Positions 23,501-35,130 of a DNA stretch of 64,000 nucleotides are shown in pieces. The DNA is from Castor canadensis (taxonomy: Eukaryota > Chordata > Mammalia > Rodentia > Castoridae). Position numbers and translations under genes: made by a program. The DNA lies in NCBI RefSeq assembly GCF_047511655.1, contig NC_133399.1, positions 7,629,333-7,693,332 on the forward strand, read 5' to 3'. The number at the start of each line of letters is the position of its first letter. Position 1 is the stretch's first letter. The notes under the pieces were generated by a model that saw only the letters and a list, made by a program, of their open reading frames with translations, was not told the origin of the DNA and did no database searches.

Positions 23501-24636
23501 CATATGTATCTAGAACTCTGTCCATTTCTTTAAGATTTTTAAATTTATTTGAATATAGGTTCTCGAAGTAGTCTCTGATGATTTCCTTGACTTCGATACT
23601 GTTGGTTGTTATCTCCCCTTTTGCATTCCTGATTCTACTAATTTGGGTTTTTTCTCTCCTCATTTTAGTCAGGTTTGCCAGGGGTCTGTCGATCTTGTTT
23701 ATTTTTTCAAAGAACCAAGTTTTTGTTTCATTAATTCTTTGTATGGTTTCTTTGGTTTCTATTTCATTGATTTCAGCTCTTATTTTTATTATTTCTCTCC
23801 TTCTATTTGTTTTGGGATTTGCTTGTTCTTGTTTTTCTAGGAGTTTGAGATGTATCATTAGGTCATTGATTTGGGATCTTTCAGTATTTTTAATATGTGC
23901 ACTCATGGCTATAAACTTTCCTCTCAGGACTGCCTTAGCTGTGTCCCATAGGTTCCAGTAGGTTGTGTTTTCAATTTCATTGACTTCCAGAAACTTTTTA
24001 ATTTCCTCTTTTATTTCATCAATGACCCATTGTTCATTAAGTAATGAGTTATTCAGTTTCCAGCTGTTTGTATGTTTTTTGTCTTTACTTTTGTTGTTGA
24101 GTTCTAGCTTTATTCCATTGTGATCAGATAGTATGCATGGTATAATTTCTGTTTTCTTATATTTGCTGAGGCTTGCTTTGTGCCCTAGGATAGATCTATT
24201 TTAGAGAAGGTTCCATGGGCTGCTGAGAAGAATGTATATTGTGTAGAAGTTGGATGAAATGTTCTGTAGACATCAAGTAGGTCCATTTGACCTATTGTAT
24301 ATTTTATATCTTGGATTTCTTTACTGATTTTTTGTTTGGATGACCTATCTATTGATGATAATGGGGTGTTAAAGTCTCCCACAACCACTGTGTTGGAGTT
24401 AATATATGCTTTTAGGTCTTTCAGGGTATGTTTGATGAATTTGGGTGTGTTGACCTTGGGTGCATATAGGTTGATAATTGTTATTTCCTTTTAGTCTATA
24501 TCCCCTTTTATTAGTGTGGAATGTCCTTCTTTATCTCATTTGATCAATGTAGGTTTGAAGTCTACTTTGTCAGAGATAAGTATTGCTACTCTTGTCTGTT
24601 TTGGGAGGCTATTGGCTTGATAAATCTTCTTCCAGC
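20510..24636 (-). mobile_element. L1-E, 4.1-kb 5'-truncated L1
   Basis: Minus-strand L1 starting inside the ORF2 endonuclease region (truncation at 24636) and running through the 3'UTR and tail. The TSD CTGAAAGTGACTTATTTG is at 20492-20509, and with one extra T at 24637-24655. A C-rich tract lies at 20560-20612. It interrupts OR module M2. Confidence 0.92.
20994..24636 (-). pseudogene. L1-E ORF2 remnant
   Basis: Long pieces remain. The largest (23079-23906) spans the linker and RT start with [26 protein letters not shown] and [26 protein letters not shown]. The RT core around 22700-22860 is broken, including an insertion beside the FADD region. The tail piece (20999-21559) holds the CCHC-like cysteine cluster [19 protein letters not shown]. 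Frameshifts and a missing N-terminus make it inactive. It is less decayed than L1-C. Confidence 0.9.
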
Positions 24637-24669
24637 CTGAAAGTGACTTTATTTGTGTTGATAACATTC

Positions 24670-25560
24670 AAATACTTCTTCTAGCTATTTTAAGATACAC
24701 ACCAATTATTATTAATAAAAGTCACCCTATTAGACCATAGACTGTCCTATATAACTGTTTTGTGGCTTATCACAATACTTCCTCTATTCTCCACCTTTCC
24801 AACACCTCCCAACCACTGGTTTCCACAATTCTATTCTCAGCTTATGTGATATCAATTAATTTAACTTCCACATGTGAGTAATGACATTGGTATTTCTCTT
24901 TCTTTTCCTTCATATTAACTTAGTTTCCTTCATATTGTTGCAATTACTGGATTTTATCATTTTCTAGGGATGTATAGTATGCCATTGTTTACATGTACTG
25001 CACTTCCTTATACATTTACTCTTACATGGACACTCAGGTCGATTCCATACCTTGCTATTGTGAATAGTCCTGAAATAAAATGGGAGGCAATATATGTCAT
25101 TACAATCTGAGTTTTCTTCTTTTTGATTTATACTGAATAATGGCATTGCTCAGATGGGCAATCTTTGGTTGGTTGGTTGGTTGTATACTGGGTTTTTTCT
25201 TTGTTTTGAGGAACCTCCATATTGTTCTCCATAATGGCTAAATTAATTCACATTTAACTAATCTTGTATTGGAGATTACCTTGCTCCTCATCCTCACCAA
25301 CATTTTTTTCCTACAGTGCTATGGATTTAACCCAAGGTCCCATGGATTATAGGGAAACATTCTGCCCCTGAGCTACAACCCCTGTCCCCTGGTATATTTC
25401 AAATTGTATTTGATAATTATCACACTGATTGAGGCAAAGTGGTTTCACATATGGTTTTGTTTTGAATCTCCTTCATGATTAGTGATGTTGGAATTTTTCA
25501 TATATCATCTGGCCATTTATATGTGTTCTCTTTGTTAATGACATTTCTGATTATTTCCTA
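24670..25560 (-). mobile_element. Ancient L1M-like remnant, 3'UTR and ORF2 end
   Basis: Plus-strand text such as TTGTTGCAATTACTGGATTTTATC, TTGCTATTGTGAATAGTCC, TTTTGAGGAACCTCCATATTG and CATCTGGCCATTTATATG is the complement of a decayed L1 ORF2 tail. A minus SINE (25312-25392) interrupts it. Boundaries are approximate. 25560-25830 may be a further old L1 3'UTR piece. Confidence 0.65.
25312..25392 (-). mobile_element. ID-like SINE inside the old L1
   Basis: The complement of a tRNA-like SINE: GCTATGGATTTAACCCAAGG, then CTGCCCCTGAGCTACAACCC. L1 sequence continues on both sides. Confidence 0.7.
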
Positions 25561-26179
25561 GGTGTTTCTGCATTTTTATTAATGTATATTAATTGTAGAA
25601 ATGGTGGACTTCATCATGACATTTTCACTCATGCATATGAGGTATGTTGATCGTATTTATGCTCCTAATACTCACTAAGCATTACTAGAGCTCCTTCCTC
25701 CCACTATTCCCATTCATATTCCATAATATTCCCCCTATCACTTTTGATTCATTTTTAAGTTCTACATAGGAGAGGAAATATAATTATTGTCTTTCTAAGT
25801 CTGTCTTGCTTCCTATTTTCTAATCAGATTAGCTGTTTTTTGTCATTCAGATGAAAATGATTGATGTACATTCTATACAAGAATGCATATAGAATTTTCA
25901 ACCTGTTGTGTTTCCATAAGAAGTGGACTATGGTAGAAAACAGAAAAATGGAGAACACAAAGCAATTTGGGATATAATACAAATATACATGGAAATGACA
26001 TAATGAAACTTCATGAGAGGCACCATATTTCTGATAAATCTTCCAAGGTCCCCTTCACCTCTTACCTCCTCTACCTAGAGATGTAGAGATTCAGCATGGT
26101 GTGACCACAGGCACATCACCAAACCATCAGATTGTCACTGAACAGAGGGAAGCTGCAGAAGTACCATCCAGAGCCAGTG

Positions 26180-26430
26180 CAAATGCGTGTGTCCAAAATG
26201 TCCTCCAAAGACCCATGGGTTAAAACCTTGGTTCCCCAGCATGGTGCTGTTGGAAAATGGTGGATACATAAAGAGACAGAATTTAGTAAGAGGTTAGATA
26301 ATTGGGAATATGCCTTGAAAAAGCTTGCAGTGAGCTCAGTATTTTGCTCTGTCTCTGACTCTTCCTGTGGATGAGGTATCATTGTTCTATCACTTGTTCC
26401 CCATTCTTCATGATGTGTGGCCTCTACTAG
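26180..26430 (+). mobile_element. MaLR-like LTR fragment
   Basis: It reads CCCATGGGTTAAAACC, GGTTCCCCAGCATGGTGCTG and later TTCATGATGTGTGGCC, in the order seen in mammalian MaLR-type solo LTRs. No internal or gag/pol sequence is present. It explains the open frames at 26116-26598 (-) and 26132-26374 (+). Confidence 0.5.
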
Positions 26431-26775
26431 TGAATCCCTCATCTTCTCCATACTAGAAAGAGTCAAAGGATAGGAGGTCAGGTGCCAATGCTTGTTATTT
26501 TCCAATTCCGCTTCAGACATACAAGTTTTTTCACATGTCTGATATACCATCTGTGCCAGAGGTATGGTACCACTGGGTTCACAATTGCATAAAGGCACAG
26601 CAATTGTTAGCAGGACTTCATTTTTTCTTTACCACTTTTTATTAAGACAGAGTATGTTGGCATAATTATAAGCAAAGTTTGATTTAGGACATTACAAAAT
26701 TATGTTGGAGAAGTAATTATGAGTTGAAAAGAAAAGAGACACATCAAAATTTGTACTGATTAAAATAGAGGTCTC

Positions 26776-26862
26776 TTGACTGGAAGCATGAGTCAGGTGG
26801 TAGAATGACTGCCTACCAGGCATGACATCTTAAGATCAAATCCAAATATGAGCAAAAAAAAA
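26776..26862 (+). mobile_element. ID-like SINE fragment
   Basis: It contains GAGTCAGGTGGTAGAATGAC and CTGCCTACCAGGCATGAC (tRNA-like A-box region), AAGATCAAATCC (B-box region) and an A-rich tail. Confidence 0.7.
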
Positions 26863-27079
26863 GATGATTTTGATAACTTTTTGTTTACAATTTTACCTAT
26901 TTTTTAATATTTTAGATTAATATAGAAGAGTAAGGAATGACACAGATAGATCCAGGAACTCTTTATTCATCCTCCCCAGTGATAACATCAAGAAAAGATA
27001 AGATATAGTATCATACTCAGATATAAACTATAGTAACAGGAAATGAAATCAACAGACTCTGGAGACAACTGACTCTCCA

Positions 27080-27930
27080 TGTTCATTTTTGCACTATTCC
27101 CAACAGTGAAGGATCAACCCAAGTGCCCATGATAGAATGGATGAATGAAGACAGTATAGCAGATATTCACAATATAGTATTAGTTAATTATAGAGAAGCA
27201 GATGTTCACAATATAGTATTAGTTAATTATAGAGAAGCAGATGTTCACAATATAGTATTAGTTAATTATAGAGAAGCAGATGTTCACAATATAGTATTAG
27301 TTAATTATAGAGAAGCAGATGTTCACAATATAGTATTAGTTAATTATAGAGAAGCAGATGTTCACAATATAGTATTAGTTAATTATAGAGAAGCAGATGT
27401 TCACAATATAGTATTAGTTAATTATAGAGAAGCAGATGTTCACAATATAGTATTAGTTAATTATAGAGAAGCAGATGTTCACAATATAGTATTAGTTAAT
27501 TATAGAGAAGCAGATGTTCACAATATAGTATTAGTTAATTATAGAGAAGCAGATGTTCACAATATAGTATTAGTTAATTATAGAGAAGCAGATGTTCACA
27601 ATATAGCATTAGTTAATTATAGAGAAGCAGATGTTCACAATATAGCATTAGTTAATTATAGAGAAGCAGATGTTCACAATATAGCATTAGTTAATTATAG
27701 AGAAGCAGATGTTCACAATATAGCATTAGTTAATTATAGAGAAGCAGATGTTCACAATATAGCATTAGTTAATTATAGAGAAGCAGATGTTCACAATATA
27801 GCATTAGTTAATTATAGAGAAGCAGATGTTCACAATATAGCATTAGTTAATTATAGAGAAGCAGATGTTCACAATATAGCATTAGTTAATTATAGAGAAG
27901 CATGGACTCATGTCATTTGATGCACTAGAA
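27080..27930 (+). mobile_element. Old L1 ORF2-tail remnant that hosts the minisatellite
   Basis: Before the array the text TTGCACTATTCCCAACAG and AACCCAAGTGCCCATGATAG is L1 ORF2 tail. After it, CATGGACTCATGTCATTTG continues the same L1 segment. The 39-bp unit itself resembles the L1 stretch between them (GAAGATGTG..CACAATGGAATATTATTTAAxxATAGAAAA in consensus L1), so the array grew from inside the L1. Confidence 0.7.
27159..27899 (+). repeat. 39-bp minisatellite, 19 copies
   Basis: Nineteen head-to-tail units of exactly 39 bp (741 bp), containing GCAGATGTTCACAATATAG and GTTAATTATAGAGAA. Units 1-11 carry GTATTA and units 12-19 (from 27588) carry GCATTA, with a single switch point. Unit 1 also differs by having GATATT. 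Otherwise the copies are identical. Because 39 is a multiple of 3 and one frame of the unit lacks a stop, a 265-codon open frame with 13-residue repeats results. This is not evidence of a protein. Confidence 0.98.
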
Positions 27931-28170
27931 TGTTTTTCTAGGCCAGACACTGAAAGACAAGCACTCTACCTTTTTTTCATATGTAGAATATTTTTAAAGT
28001 CCAATTTAATGAAAAATATGTTTGTGGGACGTGTTTGAGGGTGAATAAGTGGAGGCTGTATTTGATCAGTCCATACTGTATGCATACTTGGACATATCAT
28101 GCTGAATGAATATCTGTCACTTAAAAGTAAAATAAAGCAAAATTCAGGAAAGCAGAATTTTTTTTTACAA

Positions 28171-28215
28171 ATTCTGAGTGTTTCCCTGTTGTGGCCACAG
28201 GGAAACACTCAGAAT
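28171..28215. repeat. Perfect 19-bp hairpin, 7-nt loop
   Basis: The arm ATTCTGAGTGTTTCCCTGT (28171-28189) is exactly complementary to 28197-28215. The loop is TGTGGCC. There is no U-run after it and no gene beside it, so I do not call it a terminator. Confidence 0.95.
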
Positions 28216-28496
28216 CCCTGGTTCTGATCCCTGGTTTAGCAATGCCAGACCCCATGATCCACAAATGTATTCATCATTAATAAGTTCCAATTATTTCTAA
28301 TGTTACTTACAGTATAAAAATGTCTAACTGAAAAAGACTATGGTTATATTTCTTGGAGCATGTAGTGCTCTTTACTTATAAGAATGGTGGCCAAAATGAT
28401 TAGCTATAAAACATCCTGAGAAGCTAAGATCTACATGGTCACAAATGGCATTTGAAGAAGTGATATAGAAATGATAAACCAACTAGCAAAATATAT

Positions 28497-28566
28497 AGAC
28501 ATAGATAGATGATAGATAGACAGACAAACAGAGTTAGATAGAGGATAGATGACAGATAGACAGACC
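28497..28566. repeat. GATA/GACA tetranucleotide repeat
   Basis: An imperfect run of TAGA, GATA and GACA units ending in CAGACAGACC-like text. Confidence 0.85.
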
Positions 28567-28687
28567 CTTATTTGCAAAAATGAATCTTCCCACAGAAACA
28601 ACAGACATAAATTTGCAGGTGTAATTTCTATTTACACCATGTGATGTAAGAATCACAAGTCTGATCTTGAGCTTTTGAGTCCTCCAA

Positions 28688-29631
28688 TCATGGGCACTTC
28701 TTCAATGTCAGGATGAGGGGTGTTTTTCTTACTTCTATCCCAAAATGTCTTTTTAGTGCTCTCTTGATGTCCTCATTCCTCAAACTGTAGAAAAAAGGGT
28801 TCGGCACAAGGATAACTGCAGTGTACATCACTGAAGCGATTGCAGTTGAATGTGAGTTTTGGATTACAGCAGAACTGAAGTACACTCCTAAGTTTGTCTC
28901 CTAAGGAAACAACAGAAAGATGAAAAGGAGAAGTGGAAAATGCTTTGTACTTCCCCTGAGCTGAGGAGATTGCACAAATGGAGAAAACTATCTTGGAGTA
29001 AGAGTAAAGGATACTACCAAGAGAAAACAAGCCAATAATACAGTTACAAAATATATAACCACATCATTGTAAAAGGTGTCAGAGCAAGCATGGTGGACCA
29101 CTTGAATAAGTTCACAAAAATCGAAGAATTTCTAAGTCAGCACAGAAAGACAGCAGAAACAAAATCGAGCTCCAGAAAGTGGAAATTAGGACACCATGGA
29201 CCAGTATGCCAGAACCTGCAACACACAGAGCTGGGACGTTCATGATGACTATGTAATGCATAGGGTGACAGAGAGCCACAAAGTGGTCATAGGCCATCAC
29301 AGTCCACAGAAAAATGTCCAATACTGAAAAGATAATAAAAAGTGCATTTGAGTGATGCAACCTTTATAGGTTGTGACTTTGCTCTGTGTCTGAACGTTCA
29401 CCAGCATTTTTAGGATGGTGGTTGATGTGAAGCAGTGTCCACAAAGGATAGGTTGGAGAGCAAAAAGTGCATGGGTGTGTGCAGATGGGAGTCTGAGATG
29501 GTGGCCAGGATGTTGAGCAGGTTCCCAAGCACAGGGAGAGGAACAACCCAAAGGATGTTCTGTAACCTGGAGTCCCCTGAAATTCCCAGAAGGAGAAATT
29601 CCGAAATTTGTGAGTCATGGTCTGGACCCAT
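28688..29631 (-). pseudogene. Olfactory receptor pseudogene, family 7-like
   Basis: The start at 29631 ([18 protein letters not shown]) matches the intact paralog and is open through [21 protein letters not shown] frameshift follows. A second frame carries [23 protein letters not shown] (about 29250-29330). A third carries [27 protein letters not shown] (about 28930-29010). A fourth carries the TM7/C-tail block [22 protein letters not shown] and stops at 28688. At least three frameshifts and a damaged HLSVVSL region rule out function. The C-terminal stop lies where the intact gene's does, so the whole coding exon is represented. Confidence 0.9.
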
Positions 29632-29879
29632 GTTGTTGATGAGACTACCATAAAAAGAGAAAAAAATATAGCATAATTATCAATACTAACCTCACAGACA
29701 TACTCTCAAGTATATTTTGTAGAAAAGAGGTGAATTGCTAGGTTTTCCATGTGAATATGCTCCACTATAAGGCATCCCAATGCCATCTCTGACTGGAACA
29801 CCTGTCCCACTTCCATTCTTTTCCAAGTGGTCCTGTGATACAAATACAAGCAGTACGATGAGAAATAGGTCATGTTAGG

Positions 29880-30235
29880 AGGAGTTTGCATAGGAGAGAG
29901 GGAGTGTAATAGGCAGAAGTTAAGAATATGGTGGATGTACTCTCTACAAGAATTAATATAATACATATATACATGGAAATATCACAAGTCTGTGGAGGAG
30001 GGTGGTACCACCAGGAGGGGGAGGATGTGGAGAGAGGGTGTAAGAGTGTGAATATGGTGCAAATACCATGTATACATGTATGTAAATGGAAAAAATGAGA
30101 CCTGCTGAAGTTGCTTCATGAATGTGGAGGGAGGTAAAGGAAAATAAATGAGGGGTAAATTCCAATATGACATACTGTAAGAACCTTAGTGAATGCCACA
30201 GTGTGTCACCAGCATAATAAAAAATTAAAAAATTA
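29880..30235 (+). mobile_element. Old L1 3'UTR fragment
   Basis: Ends CTGTAAGAACCTTAGTGAATGC, then CAGCATAATAAAAAATT, parallel to the end of 17511-18190. A GGAGG-rich patch lies at 29995-30035. No coding part remains. Confidence 0.6.
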
Positions 30236-31114
30236 AACATTAATACTTTCATGCTTTTGGTAAATGTAATTTAGTGATTATGAAGCTGAAGGAACTGTTC
30301 AGGAAATTACTGAGTTGTGCAAAATATATAACGGGAGAGAAATTGTACAAACAAATGGAAGCAGATCAGAGTAGGTAAATAGGAGACCAAGTGATTGGTA
30401 CTTTGAAGCAAAGAAGGAAATATATTAAAAAGTACATAGTATGTATGACTTTATTCTGGTTGTGCTGATGAGACAAACAGACAGGTGACCCTTGAAAAGA
30501 TAACCAAGGAGATGGAAGGAGGTGCAAAGTTGTCTGAGGAAGTGTGTACCTGGCAGGAGAGCTGTCCAACGAAAGGTCCAAGGAAGGTGCTTGTTTCCAA
30601 TTTTCAAAGACAAAAGGAAATCTCTGTGGCCAAGAAAATTACCAAAAGACAGAGAATAATGAAGAACAAAGTGGCCTCATTCCTGAAGAAATATCAAGAC
30701 CCAGGATTTAAGTCTAACCATATGTGGCTGCTTTGCATTTGTAGTTGGCTGGATAGGTGGTTTGTGAGATGAAATGTCTGTCTTTGTCATTTCCACTTAT
30801 TGCTTTGTGTTATGATCTTTACGTGAGTCAGGATTTGGAATACATTCAGCACGTATTCCATTTTGTGGAAGTCTACTCTCACTTTTAAGTAGCAACACAT
30901 ACACACACACATGCGCACTACTTGAAAATATGCATATTCTGTGATACCTCAGAAAGAAAAGACACCAGGCAATCAGTTTGTATCAAATTATGTTCATACA
31001 AAGGGCTGTTGGAATTGGAAAAGGATACTACAAATTTCAAATTTCTCATACAGATTTAACCTTGAGGCAGTTTTTTGCTACAGTCAATATATACCAAGTG
31101 TTACAAAATTTTAA

Positions 31115-31195
31115 AAATAGGCTCACATGTTGCTCAGAAGTAGAGTTTGCTTGATACAAGCAGGTCCCTGGAGTCAATACCCGAGACTATGAAAA
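31115..31195 (+). mobile_element. ID-like SINE, module-shared
   Basis: Text: CTCAGAAGTAGAGTTTGCTT, GTCCCTGGAGTCAATACCC, A-rich tail. Same module position as 17435 and 41372. Confidence 0.7.
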
Positions 31196-31273
31196 AAACA
31201 GAAATCATTTACTCAGAATAGGAAGAGAGAGGATGGAAATGGAGAGGGAGAGAGGGATGGAGAGGGAGGGAGT

Positions 31274-31274
<1 letters not shown>

Positions 31275-31305
<31 letters not shown>
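31275..31305. repeat. GA microsatellite, module-shared
   Basis: About 15 GA units. Corresponds in position to 18203-18235 (weak) and 41487-41523. Confidence 0.95.
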
Positions 31306-31308
<3 letters not shown>

Positions 31309-31819
31309 CCCCTTTAGGAATAAAGGTTTTCATGTGAGGTTTTAATTAAGAAAAAAAGCTTCCCTGTTTCTGGCTGCATTCCAACTCAAAACATATACTC
31401 TTGAGAACTAACAAAACAATAAAAAAAACACAGATGGACCATCTTTATGAGAAAAAGCAGATTAAAATAAAGAATAAACAAATCCAGAGAAGGAAATATA
31501 CCAAGGAAAATTAAGTATTGGTGTTTTTAATCTGAAATATTAGAATAGGATTTTCCTGTAACATTCAGTATTAATTTGACTAGTTGAGTCTTTTTGCATT
31601 TTAATTGAATGACAATAATTTCATATATTTGGAGTATGCAATATGAAGTTAAAGTACATGAGTGCAGCTGTAGTAACAAAATTATTGTAATTAATATATC
31701 TATCATTTTGTTGTGCCATAAATACTCAAAATCCTCCCTTCTAGCCAATTTGAAATCTACAATATATTATTTTTCACATTAGTCACTAAATTGTACAAGA
31801 GTACAGCAAATACTACATC

Positions 31820-31900
31820 TGAAATGTATCACAATGATAGAGCACTTCCCTAGCATGTGACATACGCTGGATAGAACCAATAGTACTGCAAAAAAAATCT
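31820..31900 (+). mobile_element. ID-like SINE
   Basis: Text: ATCACAATGATAGAGCACTT, CCCTAGCATGTGAC, GGATAGAACCAATAGTACTG, then an A run. A tRNA-like SINE specific to M3. Confidence 0.75.
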
Positions 31901-32329
31901 TTTTCCTTCTGTTGTGGTATCACCTTGTACACATTGATGAAACTTTCACTATTCTTGTTCTCCCTTCTTTCCCCAGATTCTAGTAACCACTATTCTACTA
32001 TTTATTATGGAAAAGCAACATTTTGGATTCCACAGTCAAAATCATTTGATATGCAGTGGAATAAGCCAGGCAAAGAAAGACAAAAAATTGGTTTTTGAGG
32101 GACTGCATCATATGAGGCCACCATCTTTTTCTATTTCCGTGGATGATATATTATCTGTTATAACTGGATTTTCAATTTTGAATTCTGTGGATAAATACAA
32201 TGGACACCTTCCATTCCTGCTCAATGTGGGGAGACCTCCTCAGAATACATTCTGTAAATTCTTCACTCACCATAACCATTCTTCCCTTTTATCAATTATT
32301 CATAATTAGATACTGCAGTGTGGTATCAT

Positions 32330-34110
32330 GCTAGATGTATACAATGTTTGATGACTGAATCAAGATAATTAACACAGCCATTCTTTTAAAGATTTATAAT
32401 TTTTGTGTTGGGAACACTCAAAATTCTATTACCTAGCTCTCTTGCAATATTCAATGTTATTTTTTATTATAATCCCCCACAGTGTGAAACAACACATTAC
32501 TCTTTTTAATTCTTTTTTAGGAAAATTAATTGCACAAAGGGCTTTCTTTGTGAAACTTACATAAATACATATGAGGACATTCATCCCTCTAATACTTCTC
32601 CTTAACTCATCCTCTTTCTAAAACTTTTTAGTGGGTTTCATTATGCTCTTTTTATACAAATATAATGTATTTTAATACTACTCACTCCTCCCCAATCATC
32701 CTTCATTCTCCCCTCACCTCTTGTTGGTCCTTGCCAAAAATGCTTCCTTTTGTAATTATGTCACTTTATTAATTTTTAGGTACATATTTTGCATATAAGT
32801 AAAAGCACACGATTGTGATTTCTGAGCTAACTCATCTTGCTCAACATGGTAATCTCCAGTTCCATCTACTTGCCTGCAAACAAAAAATGTCATTATTCTT
32901 GATTACTCCATTGGAAAGTATCTAAGCACCATGATACCACAAACACTAACTGAGTAATACACTATTGGGTATATTTACACTTTTCCTATTTATTTATCAG
33001 TTGTTGTGCACTTTGACAGATGTCACAGCTTCACCCTTGTGAAGGATGTTGCTATAAACATGGATGTGGAAATATGTCAATAGTTGCTTATATTCCTTCA
33101 GATACAGACCCCAGAGTGATATGAAAAATCATATGTCAATTTTTTTTAGTTTTTGAGAAACCTCTATACTTATTTCCATTAGTGGTCTCACTAATTTACA
33201 TTCCCACCACGGGATATAAGTATTCCATTTTAACCAAATGTTCACCAGCAGTTGTTTTCTTGATGATTGTCATTCTTCTGACTAGTGTGAGTTGAAAATC
33301 TCAATGTCATTTTGACATTTTGATTTGCATTTCCTTTATGGTTAAGAGTGTTAAACATTTCTTCCTTTATTTATTGCCTTTTTGTACTTCTTTTAATAAT
33401 TGTCTGTTTTATTCATTTGCCCATTTCTTAAGTGGGTTAATTGTTCATTGGCATTTACTTTTTGGAATTCTTTATATGTTCTGCAAATTAATTCTTTATC
33501 TGATGAATAGCTGTCAAAGATTTTCTCCCATTCTGATGGATGTCTCTTCATCCTGATGATTGTTTCCTTTGATGGGCAGAAGGTTTTCCAAATGAGGCAA
33601 GCTCTTTGGTCAATACTTACTCTCATTTCCTGAGCAATTATAGTCCTCTTCAGGAAGATGTCTATACTTATATCTTCAAGCATCTTCCCTATATTTTCCT
33701 GTATGAGTTTCAAGTTTTCAGGTTTTGACATAAAGGAATTAGTTCCATTTTGAATAGATGTTTGTGCAGGGAGAGAGATAGGAATTTAAATTCTGTCTTT
33801 TACATGTGTTTTCCCAACACCATGTGTTGAAGAGTTTGTCTTTTCCCCTTTTGACTCCTTTGTCAAAATCTGATGACTGTAGCCATGTGGGCTTATTTTT
33901 GAGCCTTCTAATCTATTCCATTAGTCTTTGTGTCTATTTTGTGCCAGTACCATGCTGTTCTTGTTACTATGCCTCTATACTGCAATTTGAAGTTAGGTAT
34001 TGTGAAATCACCAACATTGCCTTTTTACTGAAGATTGCCTTGGCTACTCTGTGTCTTTCATGCTTCAATATACATTGCAAGACTGAATTTTCATTTCTGT
34101 GAAGAATGGC
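32330..34110 (-). mobile_element. Ancient L1 remnant, 3'UTR and ORF2 C-terminal part
   Basis: Plus-strand complements of L1 are clear from about 32820: AATCTCCAGTTCCATCTACTT, TTTGAGAAACCTCTATACTT, TTACATTCCCACCACG, CATTTCCTTTATGGTTAAGA and GTGCCAGTACCATGCTGTTC. A minus frame at 33393-33731 reads EWEKIFDSYSSDKELICRTYKEFQ, the L1 ORF2 tail. It is much diverged from the young copies. The 3' edge is uncertain and 32330-32560 looks like an L1M 3'UTR. Confidence 0.75.
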
Positions 34111-35130
34111 CTTGAGAACAAGTTATCAAGTTATGGATGACATACAGCTATACATAACAGAAAGCCAGCCTGAAAAATTACTTAAACAAACTGAGGTTAT
34201 TACTTATTCAGACATCACAGGTGTAGAGATAGGAACCAAAAGTTTACTCTGACAACTGATTGACAACATTTAGGACTGGAACTTTATTTTTCTGTATCAC
34301 CATCCTCATGGACACAGAATAATTGCTTAACCTGCATATGAGTCCATATGCAGATAGGAAGACCAGAAGAATCAAGGGTGAGTTATAATGAAATGTTCCC
34401 TGTAGGTCTTTCTGAAATTTAAGCCAATAAGTGAAGAATAAAATATATAAGAGTTATAGCAAATGCCAGTGTTCACTGTGTAAATATACTCCAAGTTACA
34501 AGAAACCAGAAAAAGATACAAAAATCCATACAGCCACACAGAATCTTGTCTTGTATCCTCCTGGTAATCACCATCTAAAATAATAATGGCATAGTTTACC
34601 TGTTGCCCATTTTAAGCTTCATAAAAATAGAATCAAAATGTATATTTTAGTGCTTCTCTTACTGTGTTAAATATTATTTTTCTAAGTGCAAATTTTGTCA
34701 ATTAAAATAATACATGTCTTCTAGGAAATTTCACTTAGCATAATTTGGCTGCCATCCCTTTGACCACAGTCAGGACAAATGAAGTGTTAGATGGAACCAT
34801 GACTCAACTTGACAGAGCCTATGTATAAGTTAGTCATATTGAAAGGATAAAATTTAGTAGTTGATATTTAAGTTTCTAATAAACTACCCACAGACAGGGA
34901 CATTCACCTGCATGATGAGGGTGAGCCAAAGTAAACACAAAAACCCTAAAATGTGGAGGAAGAATGTGGAAAATCAGTGTTAAAATAGTGCAATATGAAG
35001 CAATAATGCAATATGATGGAAGCGGCCAAAATCCAAGGAATGCTGGAAGTGTAAAGAAGCTGAAAAAGAAAGGGAAAGAACTTCCCTTTATGACATCATA
35101 AAAGTAATGTAACTCTGCAGACATTTTTTT
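34110..35130. other. Intergenic DNA with no recognised gene
   Basis: Single-copy-looking AT-rich sequence with no domain-bearing frame or clear repeat. Confidence 0.4.

Larger units (their letters stand above)
28600..32460. repeat. OR duplication module M3
   Basis: Contains the OR pseudogene at 28688 plus flanks paralogous to M2 and M4. The shared landmarks are the CA tract (about 30898-30912), ACACCAGGCAATC, an ID SINE, a GA tract, GCATTCCAACTC (31376) and an old L1 3'UTR near 31650-32000. There is no further gene. The 95-codon frame at 30485-30772 is in flank sequence and has no features. Confidence 0.7.

Noticed and set aside
26116..26598. 160-codon minus frame and 80-codon plus frame
   Set aside because: Both overlap a MaLR-like LTR fragment. 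The protein shows no domain, signal peptide or family likeness, so chance is likely.
27159..27899. CRISPR-like array
   Set aside because: Units are direct repeats with no spacers, in a mammalian L1 remnant.
27123..27920. 265-codon open frame with 13-residue repeats (ADVHNIVLVNYRE)
   Set aside because: The frame is open only because the 39-bp unit is a multiple of three and lacks a stop in that frame. Flanks are L1 in a non-ORF2 frame, and there is no start context or other exon.
28171..28215. Transcription terminator or microRNA precursor
   Set aside because: A bacterial-type terminator does not apply here. The stem is short for a microRNA precursor and perfect throughout, with no supporting context.
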